Positions 35,464 to 43,625 of a stretch of DNA of 64,000 nucleotides are shown in pieces. Origin of the DNA: Simplicispira sp. 125 (GTDB lineage: Bacteria > Pseudomonadota > Gammaproteobacteria > Burkholderiales > Burkholderiaceae_C); NCBI RefSeq assembly GCF_003096555.1, contig NZ_QEKM01000001.1, positions 3,596,001 through 3,660,000 of the forward strand, read 5' to 3'. Numbering within the stretch: the first letter of the stretch is position 1; each line of letters opens with the position of its first letter. The position numbers and the translations under genes are program-made. The notes beneath the pieces are model-generated. The model was not told where the DNA came from, made no database searches, and was given only the letters and a program-made list of their open reading frames with translations.

Positions 35464-36380
35464 CCATGCCGCGCAGACACAAGGGAAACAAGGGAACGGC
35501 GCTGATACTGGTGCTTTGGCTTGTGGCCGCGTTGTCGCTGGTCGTGTTGGCCAGCGCCCATGGCATTCGCCAGCAAACCCGGCATGTGGGGCTGGGTCTG
35601 GAGCGTTTGAGGTTCGAATCGGTGCTGGATGCTGCGCTGCAACTCGCCGCGCAGCGCTTGCTGGCGGAAAAAGGCGCCCCGGCCCGCTACCGACGTCAGC
35701 GAATGACTCTCGGGCCCCACGAAGTCTGGCTTGAAATCACACCGGCAAACGGTCTGGTGGATGTGAATGTGGCCAGCGATACCCTGCTCCAGGCCTTGTT
35801 TCAGAAGGCGGGTGGGCTTGCGCCAGGCGAAGCCACCATTCTTACCTCGCGCATCAGGGATTACCTTGATCCGGATGACATCCCGGGGGGCGTCGGCGGG
35901 GCGGAAGCGGCCCAATACCGGGCGGCTGGCTGGCCTTCCCTGCCCCGCAATTCGTCTCTCGACGACCTGTCTGAACTCAAGTCGGTACTCGGTATGACTC
36001 CCGCGCTCTATGAGATAATCGCCCCCTATCTGGGCATCAACGGTCAACAGCGTATCGCTATCGGTTCGGCGCCTGCAGCACTGATCGACGCACTCACAGG
36101 CGAGCCAGGGCTTGGGGCGCGTATCCACTCATCACCACCTGAAACGCAGTCTGGGATGCTGCTCTCCGGGGCCGCTTCCGAGTTCTTTATGTCTGCAACG
36201 GCAGGAGGAGGGCAGGCCGTGAGAATTCGGGCCTTCGTGCAGACGGAAGGCGAGCGCTGGTGGCAGCGTGAAGCGTGGATTGATCTCAGCGAGCGCTCGG
36301 ATGGGCTGATGCCCTGGACGACGCTCTCACTGGAGCCGACGCGCCGCGTAAACAAGCCGGAACAGGAATTCAATTCATGA
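35460..36380 (+). CDS. gspK: minor pseudopilin GspK
   Basis: A 306-residue tip pseudopilin, the largest of the set. The leader site is KG-TALILVLWLVAAL (after Gly12) without Glu at +5, as usual for GspK. The large helical insert includes ILTSRIRDYLDPDDIPGGVGGAEAAQY-type text with acidic residues that may bind calcium, and ELKSVLGMTPALYEIIAPYL. Coupled by ATGA to gspJ and gspL. Confidence 0.94.
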   Translation: MTMPRRHKGNKGTALILVLWLVAALSLVVLASAHGIRQQTRHVGLGLERLRFESVLDAALQLAAQRLLAEKGAPARYRRQRMTLGPHEVWLEITPANGLVDVNVASDTLLQALFQKAGGLAPGEATILTSRIRDYLDPDDIPGGVGGAEAAQYRAAGWPSLPRNSSLDDLSELKSVLGMTPALYEIIAPYLGINGQQRIAIGSAPAALIDALTGEPGLGARIHSSPPETQSGMLLSGAASEFFMSATAGGGQAVRIRAFVQTEGERWWQREAWIDLSERSDGLMPWTTLSLEPTRRVNKPEQEFNS

Positions 36381-37378
36381 CAGGTTGGGGGCAGCTATCT
36401 CTTCGCGTGCACGCCACGCTGGACCGACTGGCCTGGGGGTTTGGCGACCTCAGGCGTGCGCTGGTGGAGCATGGCGCTTGGCCCGCAAGCCGCCGCACGG
36501 CCGTGTCTTCTGATGGGGGCCGCTGGGCGGTGACCGGAACCCGGTTGCGCGCCAGCACAGGCCAGCACAAGGCCACCGGATTGCTGGTACCGGAGTCCAG
36601 TTGCCTGTGGGGCACGGTGCAGCTCCCTGACATGCCCCGGCAGGCGCTCGACAGCGCCGTCCAAGAAACTCTGTGGCGCGTTTCACCCCTGCCGCCAGAA
36701 CACATTGTGGCGGCCTGGCAGGCCGTTCCGGCATCCGAGGGCGGGTGGACTATTGACTGGGGCATGTGTCGGCGCAGTGACCAAGAAACGCTCCTGGCCC
36801 AGCATGGGCTGGCCACCGATGCGCCCGTCTACCTGGCCCGTCAGGGGCGCGCCCTGGCGGTGCGTGGCAAGTCGTGGCACCTGCAGCACAAGCGCCAGCG
36901 CTGGATGGATGGCGTTCTCGTGGGTACGCTAATGCTCCTGCTGGGGGCCATGGCCATGCCTGCGCTCATGCCGCTGATACTCAAGCGGCAGGCGGTGGTT
37001 CGGGCGCTGGAACATGTCGGTGCGCTGGAGCCCAAGGCCGCTCCCCTGCGCCAGCAACTGGACGAATTGCGCCAGCAGTCGCTGCTGGCAGACGAATTGC
37101 GGCAGAGCAGCAGTACCGACCTGCCACTGGCCAGTGTAGTGGACCGTCTGTCCGAGACCTTGCCCAACGACGCCTGGCTTGACCGCATTGAAATCAATGG
37201 CAGCGAAATCCGGATCATGGGGCTGACCGGCAACGCTACCGAGCTGATTGCACACCTGGGGCGCCAGCCCGCCCTGGCCGAAGCGCGCGCCACTGTGGCC
37301 AGCGTACGTGACAACGCCCTGAACAAGGAGCGTTTTACCTTCGAGATGCGCTGGCGCGGGGAAGGGGTCAAACCATGA
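36377..37378 (+). CDS. gspL: type II secretion assembly protein GspL
   Basis: A 333-residue bitopic protein linking GspE to the periplasmic parts. It has a cytoplasmic N-terminal region (1-180), one membrane helix (about 185-205; GTLMLLLGAMAMPALMPL), a short coiled coil (210-240) and a PilN-like periplasmic ferredoxin fold (250-330; LPNDAWLDRIEINGSEIRIMG). The cytoplasmic part is shorter than in classical GspL. Confidence 0.88.
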   Translation: MTGWGQLSLRVHATLDRLAWGFGDLRRALVEHGAWPASRRTAVSSDGGRWAVTGTRLRASTGQHKATGLLVPESSCLWGTVQLPDMPRQALDSAVQETLWRVSPLPPEHIVAAWQAVPASEGGWTIDWGMCRRSDQETLLAQHGLATDAPVYLARQGRALAVRGKSWHLQHKRQRWMDGVLVGTLMLLLGAMAMPALMPLILKRQAVVRALEHVGALEPKAAPLRQQLDELRQQSLLADELRQSSSTDLPLASVVDRLSETLPNDAWLDRIEINGSEIRIMGLTGNATELIAHLGRQPALAEARATVASVRDNALNKERFTFEMRWRGEGVKP

Positions 37379-37917
37379 ATACCTGGACACGCCGTGCCGG
37401 CGGCATTGTGGCTCTGCTGGTACTGGGAGGGGGCATTTTTGCCGGACAGGGCTACCGGGCACTCTGGACCCGTTACGACGGTGCCCTTCAACAACTGGAG
37501 TCGCGCAGCGAGCGCCTCGAGGGTGTCGTGGAAGCCGGGCCCGATATCGAGTCCCGGTTGGGCGATGCCCGCAATGCCGTCCTGCCGCTGCTGCACCCCG
37601 CTGGCGAAAATGCGCAGAACGACGTGCAGCAAAAGCTGCGTGAGCTGATTGGCGCCGCAGGCGGCACCCTTGTTTCATCGCAGGTGGCACTGGAGCCCGG
37701 CGTGGATGGAAAACTGGCACGCACACGCCTGACGGCAACCGTCACCGGCGAATGGCCCAAGCTTGTGCGCTTCATGGAAATGCTGCAAGCCCATAGGCCG
37801 CCTTTCTGGGTGCGCACCGTCAGCCTGTCGCGCGAAGGCGCTGCCACAGGTCCACAAAACGCCCGCCTGACCCTGCAGCTTGAAGCGCCGCTGGCACCCG
37901 GAAAGGCGCAGCCATGA
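37375..37917 (+). CDS. gspM: type II secretion assembly protein GspM
   Basis: A 180-residue bitopic protein with an N-terminal membrane helix (about 8-25), a coiled coil (36-60) and a periplasmic PilO/GspM-b type domain (75-170; LRELIGAAGGTLVSSQVAL, FMEMLQAHRPPFWVRTVSL). It partners GspL. Identified by position and by this PilO-like domain rather than by a single motif. Confidence 0.85.
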   Translation: MNTWTRRAGGIVALLVLGGGIFAGQGYRALWTRYDGALQQLESRSERLEGVVEAGPDIESRLGDARNAVLPLLHPAGENAQNDVQQKLRELIGAAGGTLVSSQVALEPGVDGKLARTRLTATVTGEWPKLVRFMEMLQAHRPPFWVRTVSLSREGAATGPQNARLTLQLEAPLAPGKAQP

Positions 37918-38417
37918 TCAAACCCTGGCACCTCGTACCCGTGCTGGCGGCTGTCGCCCTGGGCGCCAGTGCCTACTGGTGGCAAGCCAGGAAAGACACC
38001 TGGAGCCCCCCTGTGGCACGTAAACCTGAATTGCCCCAGATTGAACCCCTGTCCCGGCCACCGGACGCGCGTGCTGTGCATGCGGCGAAGCGCCCGGTAT
38101 TCTGGGCCTCGCGCCGTCCGGCTGATACGGGGGGGCCAAAGGGGGGGCTGGCCGGTGAACTCGCGCAATCACGCCTGACGGCGGTGCTGGAGTCCGGCGC
38201 CAACAGTGTGGCTATTTTGCAGCGCCCGGACGGCAGCCCACTCAAGATCACCACCGAATCCACGCACTGGCGTATCGAGTCATTCGATGGCCGCAAAGCC
38301 GTATTTGTGTCCGCAGATGCGCAGCGCATCGAACGGCCGCTGGAAGCAGGCAGCCCTGCACAGGCCAAGGTGCCGCCGGGTGCGGTACGCCCACGCCCAT
38401 CCTCGGCAGACCAATAA
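37914..38417 (+). CDS. GspN/GspC-like type II secretion protein
   Basis: A 167-residue protein with one N-terminal membrane helix (about 5-22), a proline-rich linker, and a small beta domain (85-140; RLTAVLESGANSVAILQRPDGSPLKI) that resembles the homology region of GspC or PilP-type proteins. Its place between gspM and gspD and its ATGA overlap with gspM suggest that it supplies the inner-membrane contact to the secretin that GspC provides elsewhere. That role is inference; no PDZ domain is present. Confidence 0.75.
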   Translation: MIKPWHLVPVLAAVALGASAYWWQARKDTWSPPVARKPELPQIEPLSRPPDARAVHAAKRPVFWASRRPADTGGPKGGLAGELAQSRLTAVLESGANSVAILQRPDGSPLKITTESTHWRIESFDGRKAVFVSADAQRIERPLEAGSPAQAKVPPGAVRPRPSSADQ

Positions 38418-38452
38418 ACAGCGACACAGCGCAAACACCGGAGTTATCACCT

Positions 38453-40801
38453 ATGAATATTCGGCCATCCCTCCTCATGCTGGCACTGCTGGCTTCAGGT
38501 TGTGCCAGCGTACCCGATACGCCCCCCGTGACCATTCGGACCGAGCCTGTGGTGGCGCCGAGCGCGACCAAGGCAGACAAGAATCCGGAGCAGGACGAGG
38601 CTGTGGCGCCCGCATTGGCTCCCGCGGCGGAAGAAATCGCCAGTCCGACGCCGGCAGGTGGCAAATCGCCCTCAGGCAATACCCGCCTGTTCCCGGGGGA
38701 CGACCAGCTGTTCAAGCGCAACATTGGCCCCCAGGTCGACCCGGTGCTGGCCAAGGGCGACAAAGTGGCGCTCAACTTCGAGAACGCTACCGTCGGCAAC
38801 CTGGCGGCAGCCCTGCTGGGCGACCTGCTCAAGCTCAACTACACCATTGATGCGGGCGGCGATACTGTGGTCAGCCTGCACACGCGCCAACCGCTGCAGC
38901 GCAACCAGGTGCTCGATGTGCTGGACGCCGTACTGCTGCCGCACGACCTGGCCATCGTGCGCGACAACGCGGGGGTGTACCACGTCACCAAACGCACCGT
39001 GACGGTGGGTGCACGCCCGGTGGTGGGTGCGGCGCGTTTCAAGGACCTCGCAGGCGCGGGCACGGTCATCGTGCCGCTGAACCACATTGCTGCTGGCGAG
39101 ATGGCCAAGATACTGGCGCCCATTGCGCCGCGCGAGGCCATCGTCTACGTGGACACGCTGCGCAATCTGCTCGTGCTGCAGGGCAGCAAAGCCCAGTTGG
39201 GTGGCTGGCTGGAAATGGTGGATGCCTTTGATGTGGACTTCCTCACCGGCATGTCGCTGGGCGTATTTGTGCTGGAGAACGCCAACGTCAATGTGGTGCG
39301 CGATGCGCTCCAGGCCATGCTGGGCCCGGACAAATCGGCCGACCCCTACAGCGGCGGCGGTGCCAATGCCTTCGCAGGCGCTGCCCCGGGTGCTGCAGGT
39401 GCCGGGGCGGGTAGCGCTGCGGCCATGGCCTCGTCGGCCAACCCCTTGCATGGCCTCATCCGGCTGGTCCCGGTTGAGCGTCTGAACGCCCTCGTGGTCG
39501 TGACGCCACGCAGCCAGTTGCTGGCCCAGGTCGAAACCTGGATTCGGCGTCTCGACCGGCCCTCGGACGCACTTGAAGCGGGCCTGTTTGTGTATCCGGT
39601 ACAAAATGGCTCTGCCACCCACCTTGCTGAAATGCTCAATGGCTTGTTTGGCGGCGATACATCGCGCTCCAAGCAGGGCGTGGCTGCTGGCTCTGCGCCT
39701 ACGCAGTTTGCGCCGTCTACCGGTAGCGGCACGGCGGGGCTGGCCACCCCGGGCACCACCAGCACTGCGGGCACGACGGGTTCCGGCACGGCGACCGCCA
39801 TGGCCGCGGCCGCCCAGTCGGCCATGGGCGGCAACAAGAACACGCCACTCACTTCGGTTAGCCAGCTTGACGGCAATGTCCGCGTGGTGGCCGACGAAAA
39901 ACGCAATGCCCTGCTCATCCGCGCACCGCGCACCGAGTACCGCCGCATCGAGAAAGCCCTGCGCGAGCTTGACAAGGCCCCGGTGCAGGTACTCATCGAA
40001 GCCAGCATTGTCGAAGTTAGCCTTACCGGCAACCTGGAATACGGGGTGGAGTGGTTTGTACAAAACAGCCTCAGCCGCGGCCGTGATGGCCAGGCCTTGC
40101 TGAACATGAACGAGAGCGGCGGCATCGGCGCCAAGCAGCCCGGGTTTTCGTACACCATTCTGAACAAGGCCGGTGTCGTGCGCGCCACGCTCAATGCGCT
40201 GGCCGAGAAGTCGCAACTGCGCGTGTTGTCCAACCCGTCGGTGCTGGTGCTGGACAACCACAACGCCACTATCCAGATCGGCAAACAGCAGCCGGTGAAA
40301 AGCTCGACCACGGCTACGGGCACCCTGGTCACCGAATCGATTACCTATAAAGACACAGGCGTGATGCTCTCCGTAACCCCCTCGGTCAATGCAGGCGGGT
40401 TGATCACCATGGACATCGTCCAGCAGGTCACTGACGTGGGCGAAATCGATGCGGCCACCGGCCAGCGCAACTTCCTGACCCGCCAGATCCAGAGCCGCGT
40501 GGCCGTGCGCTCGGGCGAGCCCATCGTGCTGGGCGGCATGATCCGCGAGAACGAAACCAATGGCCGCAGCGGCGTGCCCGGCCTGGCCGATATCCCGTTG
40601 TTTGGCGCGCTGTTTTCCACCTCCAGCATCAAGCGTGAGCGCACCGAACTGCTGGTGCTGATGACCCCGCGCGCCCTAGAAGACGACGACCAATTGCGTG
40701 CCGCCAGCGCCGAACTGCGCCAGCGCATGCGCACCATGTCGCTGCAGTCGCCACTCCTGGGCGCAGGCGATGCCGATGCGCCAGTAACCCCTGCGCGCTG
40801 A
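38453..40801 (+). CDS. gspD: type II secretion secretin GspD
   Basis: A 782-residue outer-membrane channel. It is a lipoprotein (lipobox LLASGC, Cys17), which may self-pilot to the outer membrane. N0-N3 ring domains span about 95-470; a low-complexity Gly/Ala/Ser/Thr stretch (about 300-330 and 415-455) lies in the N3 loops. The secretin core is at 510-760, with VPGLADIPLFGALFSTSSIKRERTELLVLMTP as the closing signature region. It ends the operon 35 bases after the gspN-like gene, whereas gspD is first in many other gsp operons. Confidence 0.97.
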   Translation: MNIRPSLLMLALLASGCASVPDTPPVTIRTEPVVAPSATKADKNPEQDEAVAPALAPAAEEIASPTPAGGKSPSGNTRLFPGDDQLFKRNIGPQVDPVLAKGDKVALNFENATVGNLAAALLGDLLKLNYTIDAGGDTVVSLHTRQPLQRNQVLDVLDAVLLPHDLAIVRDNAGVYHVTKRTVTVGARPVVGAARFKDLAGAGTVIVPLNHIAAGEMAKILAPIAPREAIVYVDTLRNLLVLQGSKAQLGGWLEMVDAFDVDFLTGMSLGVFVLENANVNVVRDALQAMLGPDKSADPYSGGGANAFAGAAPGAAGAGAGSAAAMASSANPLHGLIRLVPVERLNALVVVTPRSQLLAQVETWIRRLDRPSDALEAGLFVYPVQNGSATHLAEMLNGLFGGDTSRSKQGVAAGSAPTQFAPSTGSGTAGLATPGTTSTAGTTGSGTATAMAAAAQSAMGGNKNTPLTSVSQLDGNVRVVADEKRNALLIRAPRTEYRRIEKALRELDKAPVQVLIEASIVEVSLTGNLEYGVEWFVQNSLSRGRDGQALLNMNESGGIGAKQPGFSYTILNKAGVVRATLNALAEKSQLRVLSNPSVLVLDNHNATIQIGKQQPVKSSTTATGTLVTESITYKDTGVMLSVTPSVNAGGLITMDIVQQVTDVGEIDAATGQRNFLTRQIQSRVAVRSGEPIVLGGMIRENETNGRSGVPGLADIPLFGALFSTSSIKRERTELLVLMTPRALEDDDQLRAASAELRQRMRTMSLQSPLLGAGDADAPVTPAR

Positions 40802-40863
40802 ACTTTGCGGGCACAGGCGCCACCAAGCTCTACCATTCACAACCTCATCAGGAGATTCATTCC

Positions 40864-41316
40864 ATGCCAAAGTCCCTCCCCCGCCGTCAATGGGCTCTGC
40901 GCCTGCTGGCCCCGGCCCTTCTGGTCGCTGTGCTGGGCGGTTGCGCCACCATGGGCCAGCCCTCGCCCGAGAGCGACCGCGCAGCACTTCAGCAGCGTGC
41001 CCAGGCCTACTGGGATACCGTGCGCGCCAACAACCGTGTCGCCGCATGGGCTTTCGAGGAAGTATCGAAAGACCCGAGCTGGACGCTGGAAGGCTATCTC
41101 AAGCGCGGCGGTATCACCTATGATGCCGTGGAGGTGCGCGGCGTGCGCAGCCTGGAAGGTGACCGGGCCGTGGTCGATGTATGGATGCGCTTTGGTGTGC
41201 CCCAACTGCGCATAAAGGGGCAAGAAGCCATGATGCAGGACGATTGGCGCAAGATTGACGGGGTGTGGCACCATGTGTTGCGCCGCAGCACCATGTTCCC
41301 GGACGCCAAGCAATAA
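40864..41316 (+). CDS. lipoprotein of unknown function, next to gspD
   Basis: A 150-residue lipoprotein with a twin-Arg-rich short N-terminus, hydrophobic core and lipobox VLGGC (Cys27). The mature part has a small mixed fold with AQAYWDTVRANNRVAAWAFEE and WRKIDGVWHHVL, reminiscent of SnoaL/NTF2-like or DUF4878-type domains; I cannot assign it. It is 62 bases after gspD and probably cotranscribed. A pilotin-like or accessory role is possible but unsupported. Confidence 0.75.
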   Translation: MPKSLPRRQWALRLLAPALLVAVLGGCATMGQPSPESDRAALQQRAQAYWDTVRANNRVAAWAFEEVSKDPSWTLEGYLKRGGITYDAVEVRGVRSLEGDRAVVDVWMRFGVPQLRIKGQEAMMQDDWRKIDGVWHHVLRRSTMFPDAKQ

Positions 41317-41318
41317 TC

Positions 41319-41341
41319 TTGTTGCTCAGGTGCAACAATTT
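41319..41341 (+). terminator. weak hairpin after the lipoprotein gene
   Basis: TTGTTGC (41319-41325), a TCAGGT loop and GCAACAA (41332-41338) are followed by TTT. The stem is short and AT-rich, so termination would be partial at best. Confidence 0.35.
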
Positions 41342-41344
41342 CAC

Positions 41345-41403
41345 GCTATCTTGATTTCTGGGAGGAATAGATTGAAAACGCGAAACTCTCAAGATAAGAT
41401 AGC
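41345..41403. repeat. inverted repeat spanning the promoter of the exported-protein gene
   Basis: GCTATCTTGA (41345-41354) faces TCAAGATAAGATAGC (41389-41403), so both GCTATC and CTTGA have inverted partners, with five extra bases in the right arm. The right arm covers the proposed -10 element and could be an operator or a leader structure. Confidence 0.45.
41372..41400 (+). promoter_or_regulatory. probable strong sigma-70 promoter
   Basis: TTGAAA (41372-41377) and TAAGAT (41395-41400) are 17 bases apart, 85 bases upstream of the ATG of the exported 295-residue protein. The surrounding sequence is AT-rich compared with the rest of the window. Confidence 0.6.
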
Positions 41404-41485
41404 AACAACCCAAACGAAGTGACGGATGGGTTGCATATCCCGCATTCGTGGGGAAAGCTTCCTTCAATTATCTAAGGACTTAGAA

Positions 41486-42373
41486 ATGAAAAAATTTGCA
41501 ATGGCAGCCGTCGCGGCAGCAGCAATGACCGCTGGCGTGGCACAGGCTTATACCGCTGGCACGTTCAGCAACGGTGTGGTGGTTCCTAATGTCATCCACA
41601 ACGGCGCATCCGATACCACGGCTGTGGGCTTGGTGAACCAGTCGGGTACTACCAAGGCTGTGTTCTGGACGTTCTTTGACCAAGACTCCAAGCACGTGAC
41701 CGACGGTTGCTTCACGATGACCGACAAGGATTACCAACCCTTCGTTTGGGTGAATGAGGCTGGTGGCTCTACCGCTGGCAAGCGCGGCTACCTGGTGTTC
41801 TCCGTGGGTGGCGCTACTTGCGCTGCTGTGGCTCCTGGTGTTGTTGGTGACGAGCGAATCGCAGCTCACGCCTTCCAAGTGAACACGGCTGCTCAAGACG
41901 TGGCTTACACGCCTGTGATCGACGGTCCTTTGACCTACGCTGCTGGTACCACTGACTTGACGGTTCTGGGTGCTGCATCCCTGGAAAAAGTGGCCGGTGC
42001 TGCTCAGACGGTTCCTGTTGCTCCTGAAGTCGGTGCCAAGTTCAGCATGCGCTACTTCCTGGATGGCGGTGCTGCTACCAACATCGTGGTCTGGTCCACC
42101 GGCAGCCAAAAGGGTAGCCACACCGTCAACATTTTTGACGACAAGCAAAACCGCAAGTCTGTCAACTTCGACCTGAAGTTCGAAGAGCTGGACTGGTTTG
42201 ACCCAGCTCCGATCGTCGGCCGTCCTGCAACCTTTGTTGATGGTTTCATCGACTGGGATGCAGCACTCGTTGCCGGTTTCGGTGGTGTCAATGCCAGCGT
42301 GTTCTCGTACAGCGTGATCAGCGCTCCTGCCTTTGGTGCCGTGCAAACGGTGCTGGGCTTCCACCGCAATTAA
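41486..42373 (+). CDS. abundant exported protein of unknown function (candidate surface or secreted protein)
   Basis: A 295-residue protein with a clear Sec signal peptide (KKF, hydrophobic Ala core, cut after AQA at residue 21). The mature part is rich in Val, Thr, Ala, Gly and Asp with alternating hydrophobic residues, suggesting a beta-sandwich. It has just two cysteines (GCFTM and ATCAAV), a likely disulfide. I recognise no family and no PEP-CTERM, SLH or LPXTG tail. Codon use stands out: GCT for Ala, GGT for Gly and CGT for Arg are common, while neighbours prefer GCG/GCC. With its own promoter, a long leader and a strong terminator, high expression is likely. It lies right behind a type II secretion operon. 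Confidence 0.85.
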   Translation: MKKFAMAAVAAAAMTAGVAQAYTAGTFSNGVVVPNVIHNGASDTTAVGLVNQSGTTKAVFWTFFDQDSKHVTDGCFTMTDKDYQPFVWVNEAGGSTAGKRGYLVFSVGGATCAAVAPGVVGDERIAAHAFQVNTAAQDVAYTPVIDGPLTYAAGTTDLTVLGAASLEKVAGAAQTVPVAPEVGAKFSMRYFLDGGAATNIVVWSTGSQKGSHTVNIFDDKQNRKSVNFDLKFEELDWFDPAPIVGRPATFVDGFIDWDAALVAGFGGVNASVFSYSVISAPAFGAVQTVLGFHRN

Positions 42374-42419
42374 TTTTTCTTCCATGGGCGGCCTTTGGTT
42401 GCCTGTGGTTTGAAAAACC

Positions 42420-42449
42420 AAGCCCGCCTTTTTTGGGTGGGCTTTTTAT
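42420..42449 (+). terminator. strong intrinsic terminator after the exported-protein gene
   Basis: AAGCCCGCC (42420-42428), six T, then GGGTGGGCTT and TTTAT. The stem is GC-rich and followed by a U-run, 46 bases after the stop. Confidence 0.9.
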
Positions 42450-42468
42450 AGCGCCGCAAGGCGCTATA
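42447..42468 (+). ncRNA. perfect 9-bp hairpin with GCAA tetraloop in a leader
   Basis: TATAGCGCC-GCAA-GGCGCTATA. GCAA is a GNRA-type stable tetraloop. The hairpin starts at the end of the preceding terminator and ends just before the TTTGGAG Shine-Dalgarno of the next lipoprotein gene. A structural RNA element is inferred; it is unlikely to be an independent RNA gene. Confidence 0.4.
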
Positions 42469-42485
42469 TTCATTTGGAGTGTGTC

Positions 42486-43595
42486 ATGAAGCAAATGCGC
42501 GTGTGGTCTGGTCGCTTTGCGGGCTTGGGCGCCGCTCTGTTGGTGTTGGGCTGTCAAACCGCGCCGGCACCTGTGGTGTCCGGGGCGGCTGCACAAACCT
42601 CGGTGGCGCCCAAGACAGTGGCTCCACCGACCATCCACCTGGACCTGCCCGATGCCTGGGGCGGGCAGTTGCTCTGTACAGCGGCAGATTGCCTGCTGGG
42701 GGCCGTGGAGCACGAGAACAACAAGCTGTCCCTGTTCCGCATCAAGGGTCGCACGGCCGCGCTGCTGGACCAGCAGCCCCTCGCTTACCACCCGGATTCC
42801 GCTGTATGGCTGTCGCCGCAGCTGTTGGTGGCTGCCGTTGAAAGGAGCTCCAGCCTGGATATTTTTCGGGTCGGAAATGGCAAATTGACGCCGCTGGTGC
42901 AGGCCAAGGTCGGTTTTGCCCCGCGCGATGTACTTGTGCTGTCCGCAACTGCAGGGAAATACCGCATGCTGGCCACCCCGTATTCAGGGAAAGATATCGC
43001 CTGGGTCGACTGGAGTGAGGATCGACCCCAAAATAGTCAGACGCACAAAGCCACCTGGTGCGAGGCGCCGTGGCACCCCATCCGGGTCTCTCAACTCCCT
43101 CATTCTGCGCAGGCGGGCATTGCCGTCGCCTGCCTCGACGACAAGAAGGTCGTGGCGGTGCCGGAGTCCGATCTCTCCGCCACGCCCAAGGTGTTGGCGA
43201 GTTTTAATGTGATTCCGCGCCAGGTGCGGCCATCGCCCTCCGGGCTGTGGCTGTATGTGGCCCTGGAAACGGGTGGGCGCAATGCCCGTATTCAGATGCA
43301 AACCGGGGAACTGCAGTGGATCGCCGGTGATCCCAGAGGATCAAGCGCTGTCGTTGCTCTGACAGACGACCTGGTGATCTGGGGTGATGACCAGCGCTTG
43401 ACCCTGCAGCGCCTCGATGCCACGGGTGGCGTGCTGCAAACCCGGGAGCTGCGTACCAGTGGGTATTCCACCAGTCTGCAGCTGCAGGACATTGATGGCG
43501 ATGGGCACCAGGACATCCTGGTGCTCAATTCTGCGGGCAAGCGCGCAGACGTCATTTATGGCCCGCTCTGGGAGCAGGCGCAGCCCCGGCCATGA
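42486..43595 (+). CDS. lipoprotein with beta-propeller-like repeats, unknown function
   Basis: A 369-residue protein with a lipobox LVLGC (Cys23), followed by a Pro/Ala/Val linker. The remainder shows short repeating strands (LSLFRIKGRTAAL, LDIFRVGNGKLTPLV, AWVDWSEDRPQN) and a C-terminal FG-GAP/VCBS-like calcium motif DIDGDGHQDILVL (about 337-349), suggesting an outer-membrane-anchored beta-propeller. The start follows TTTGGAG by eight bases; an earlier ATG at 42474 lacks a site. It may anchor or assist the neighbouring exported protein; that is a guess from position. Confidence 0.8.
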   Translation: MKQMRVWSGRFAGLGAALLVLGCQTAPAPVVSGAAAQTSVAPKTVAPPTIHLDLPDAWGGQLLCTAADCLLGAVEHENNKLSLFRIKGRTAALLDQQPLAYHPDSAVWLSPQLLVAAVERSSSLDIFRVGNGKLTPLVQAKVGFAPRDVLVLSATAGKYRMLATPYSGKDIAWVDWSEDRPQNSQTHKATWCEAPWHPIRVSQLPHSAQAGIAVACLDDKKVVAVPESDLSATPKVLASFNVIPRQVRPSPSGLWLYVALETGGRNARIQMQTGELQWIAGDPRGSSAVVALTDDLVIWGDDQRLTLQRLDATGGVLQTRELRTSGYSTSLQLQDIDGDGHQDILVLNSAGKRADVIYGPLWEQAQPRP

Positions 43596-43625
43596 TCGAC
43601 CCAACAGACCGAAAACATTGACAAC

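Noticed and set aside
39350..39830. Low-complexity Gly/Ala/Thr stretches in gspD as possible insertions
   Set aside because: Such linkers are ordinary in secretin N-domains and the frame and flanking domains are intact.
38672..40261. 529-codon open frame antisense to gspD
   Set aside because: Shadow of the secretin gene; no start signal and no recognisable protein.
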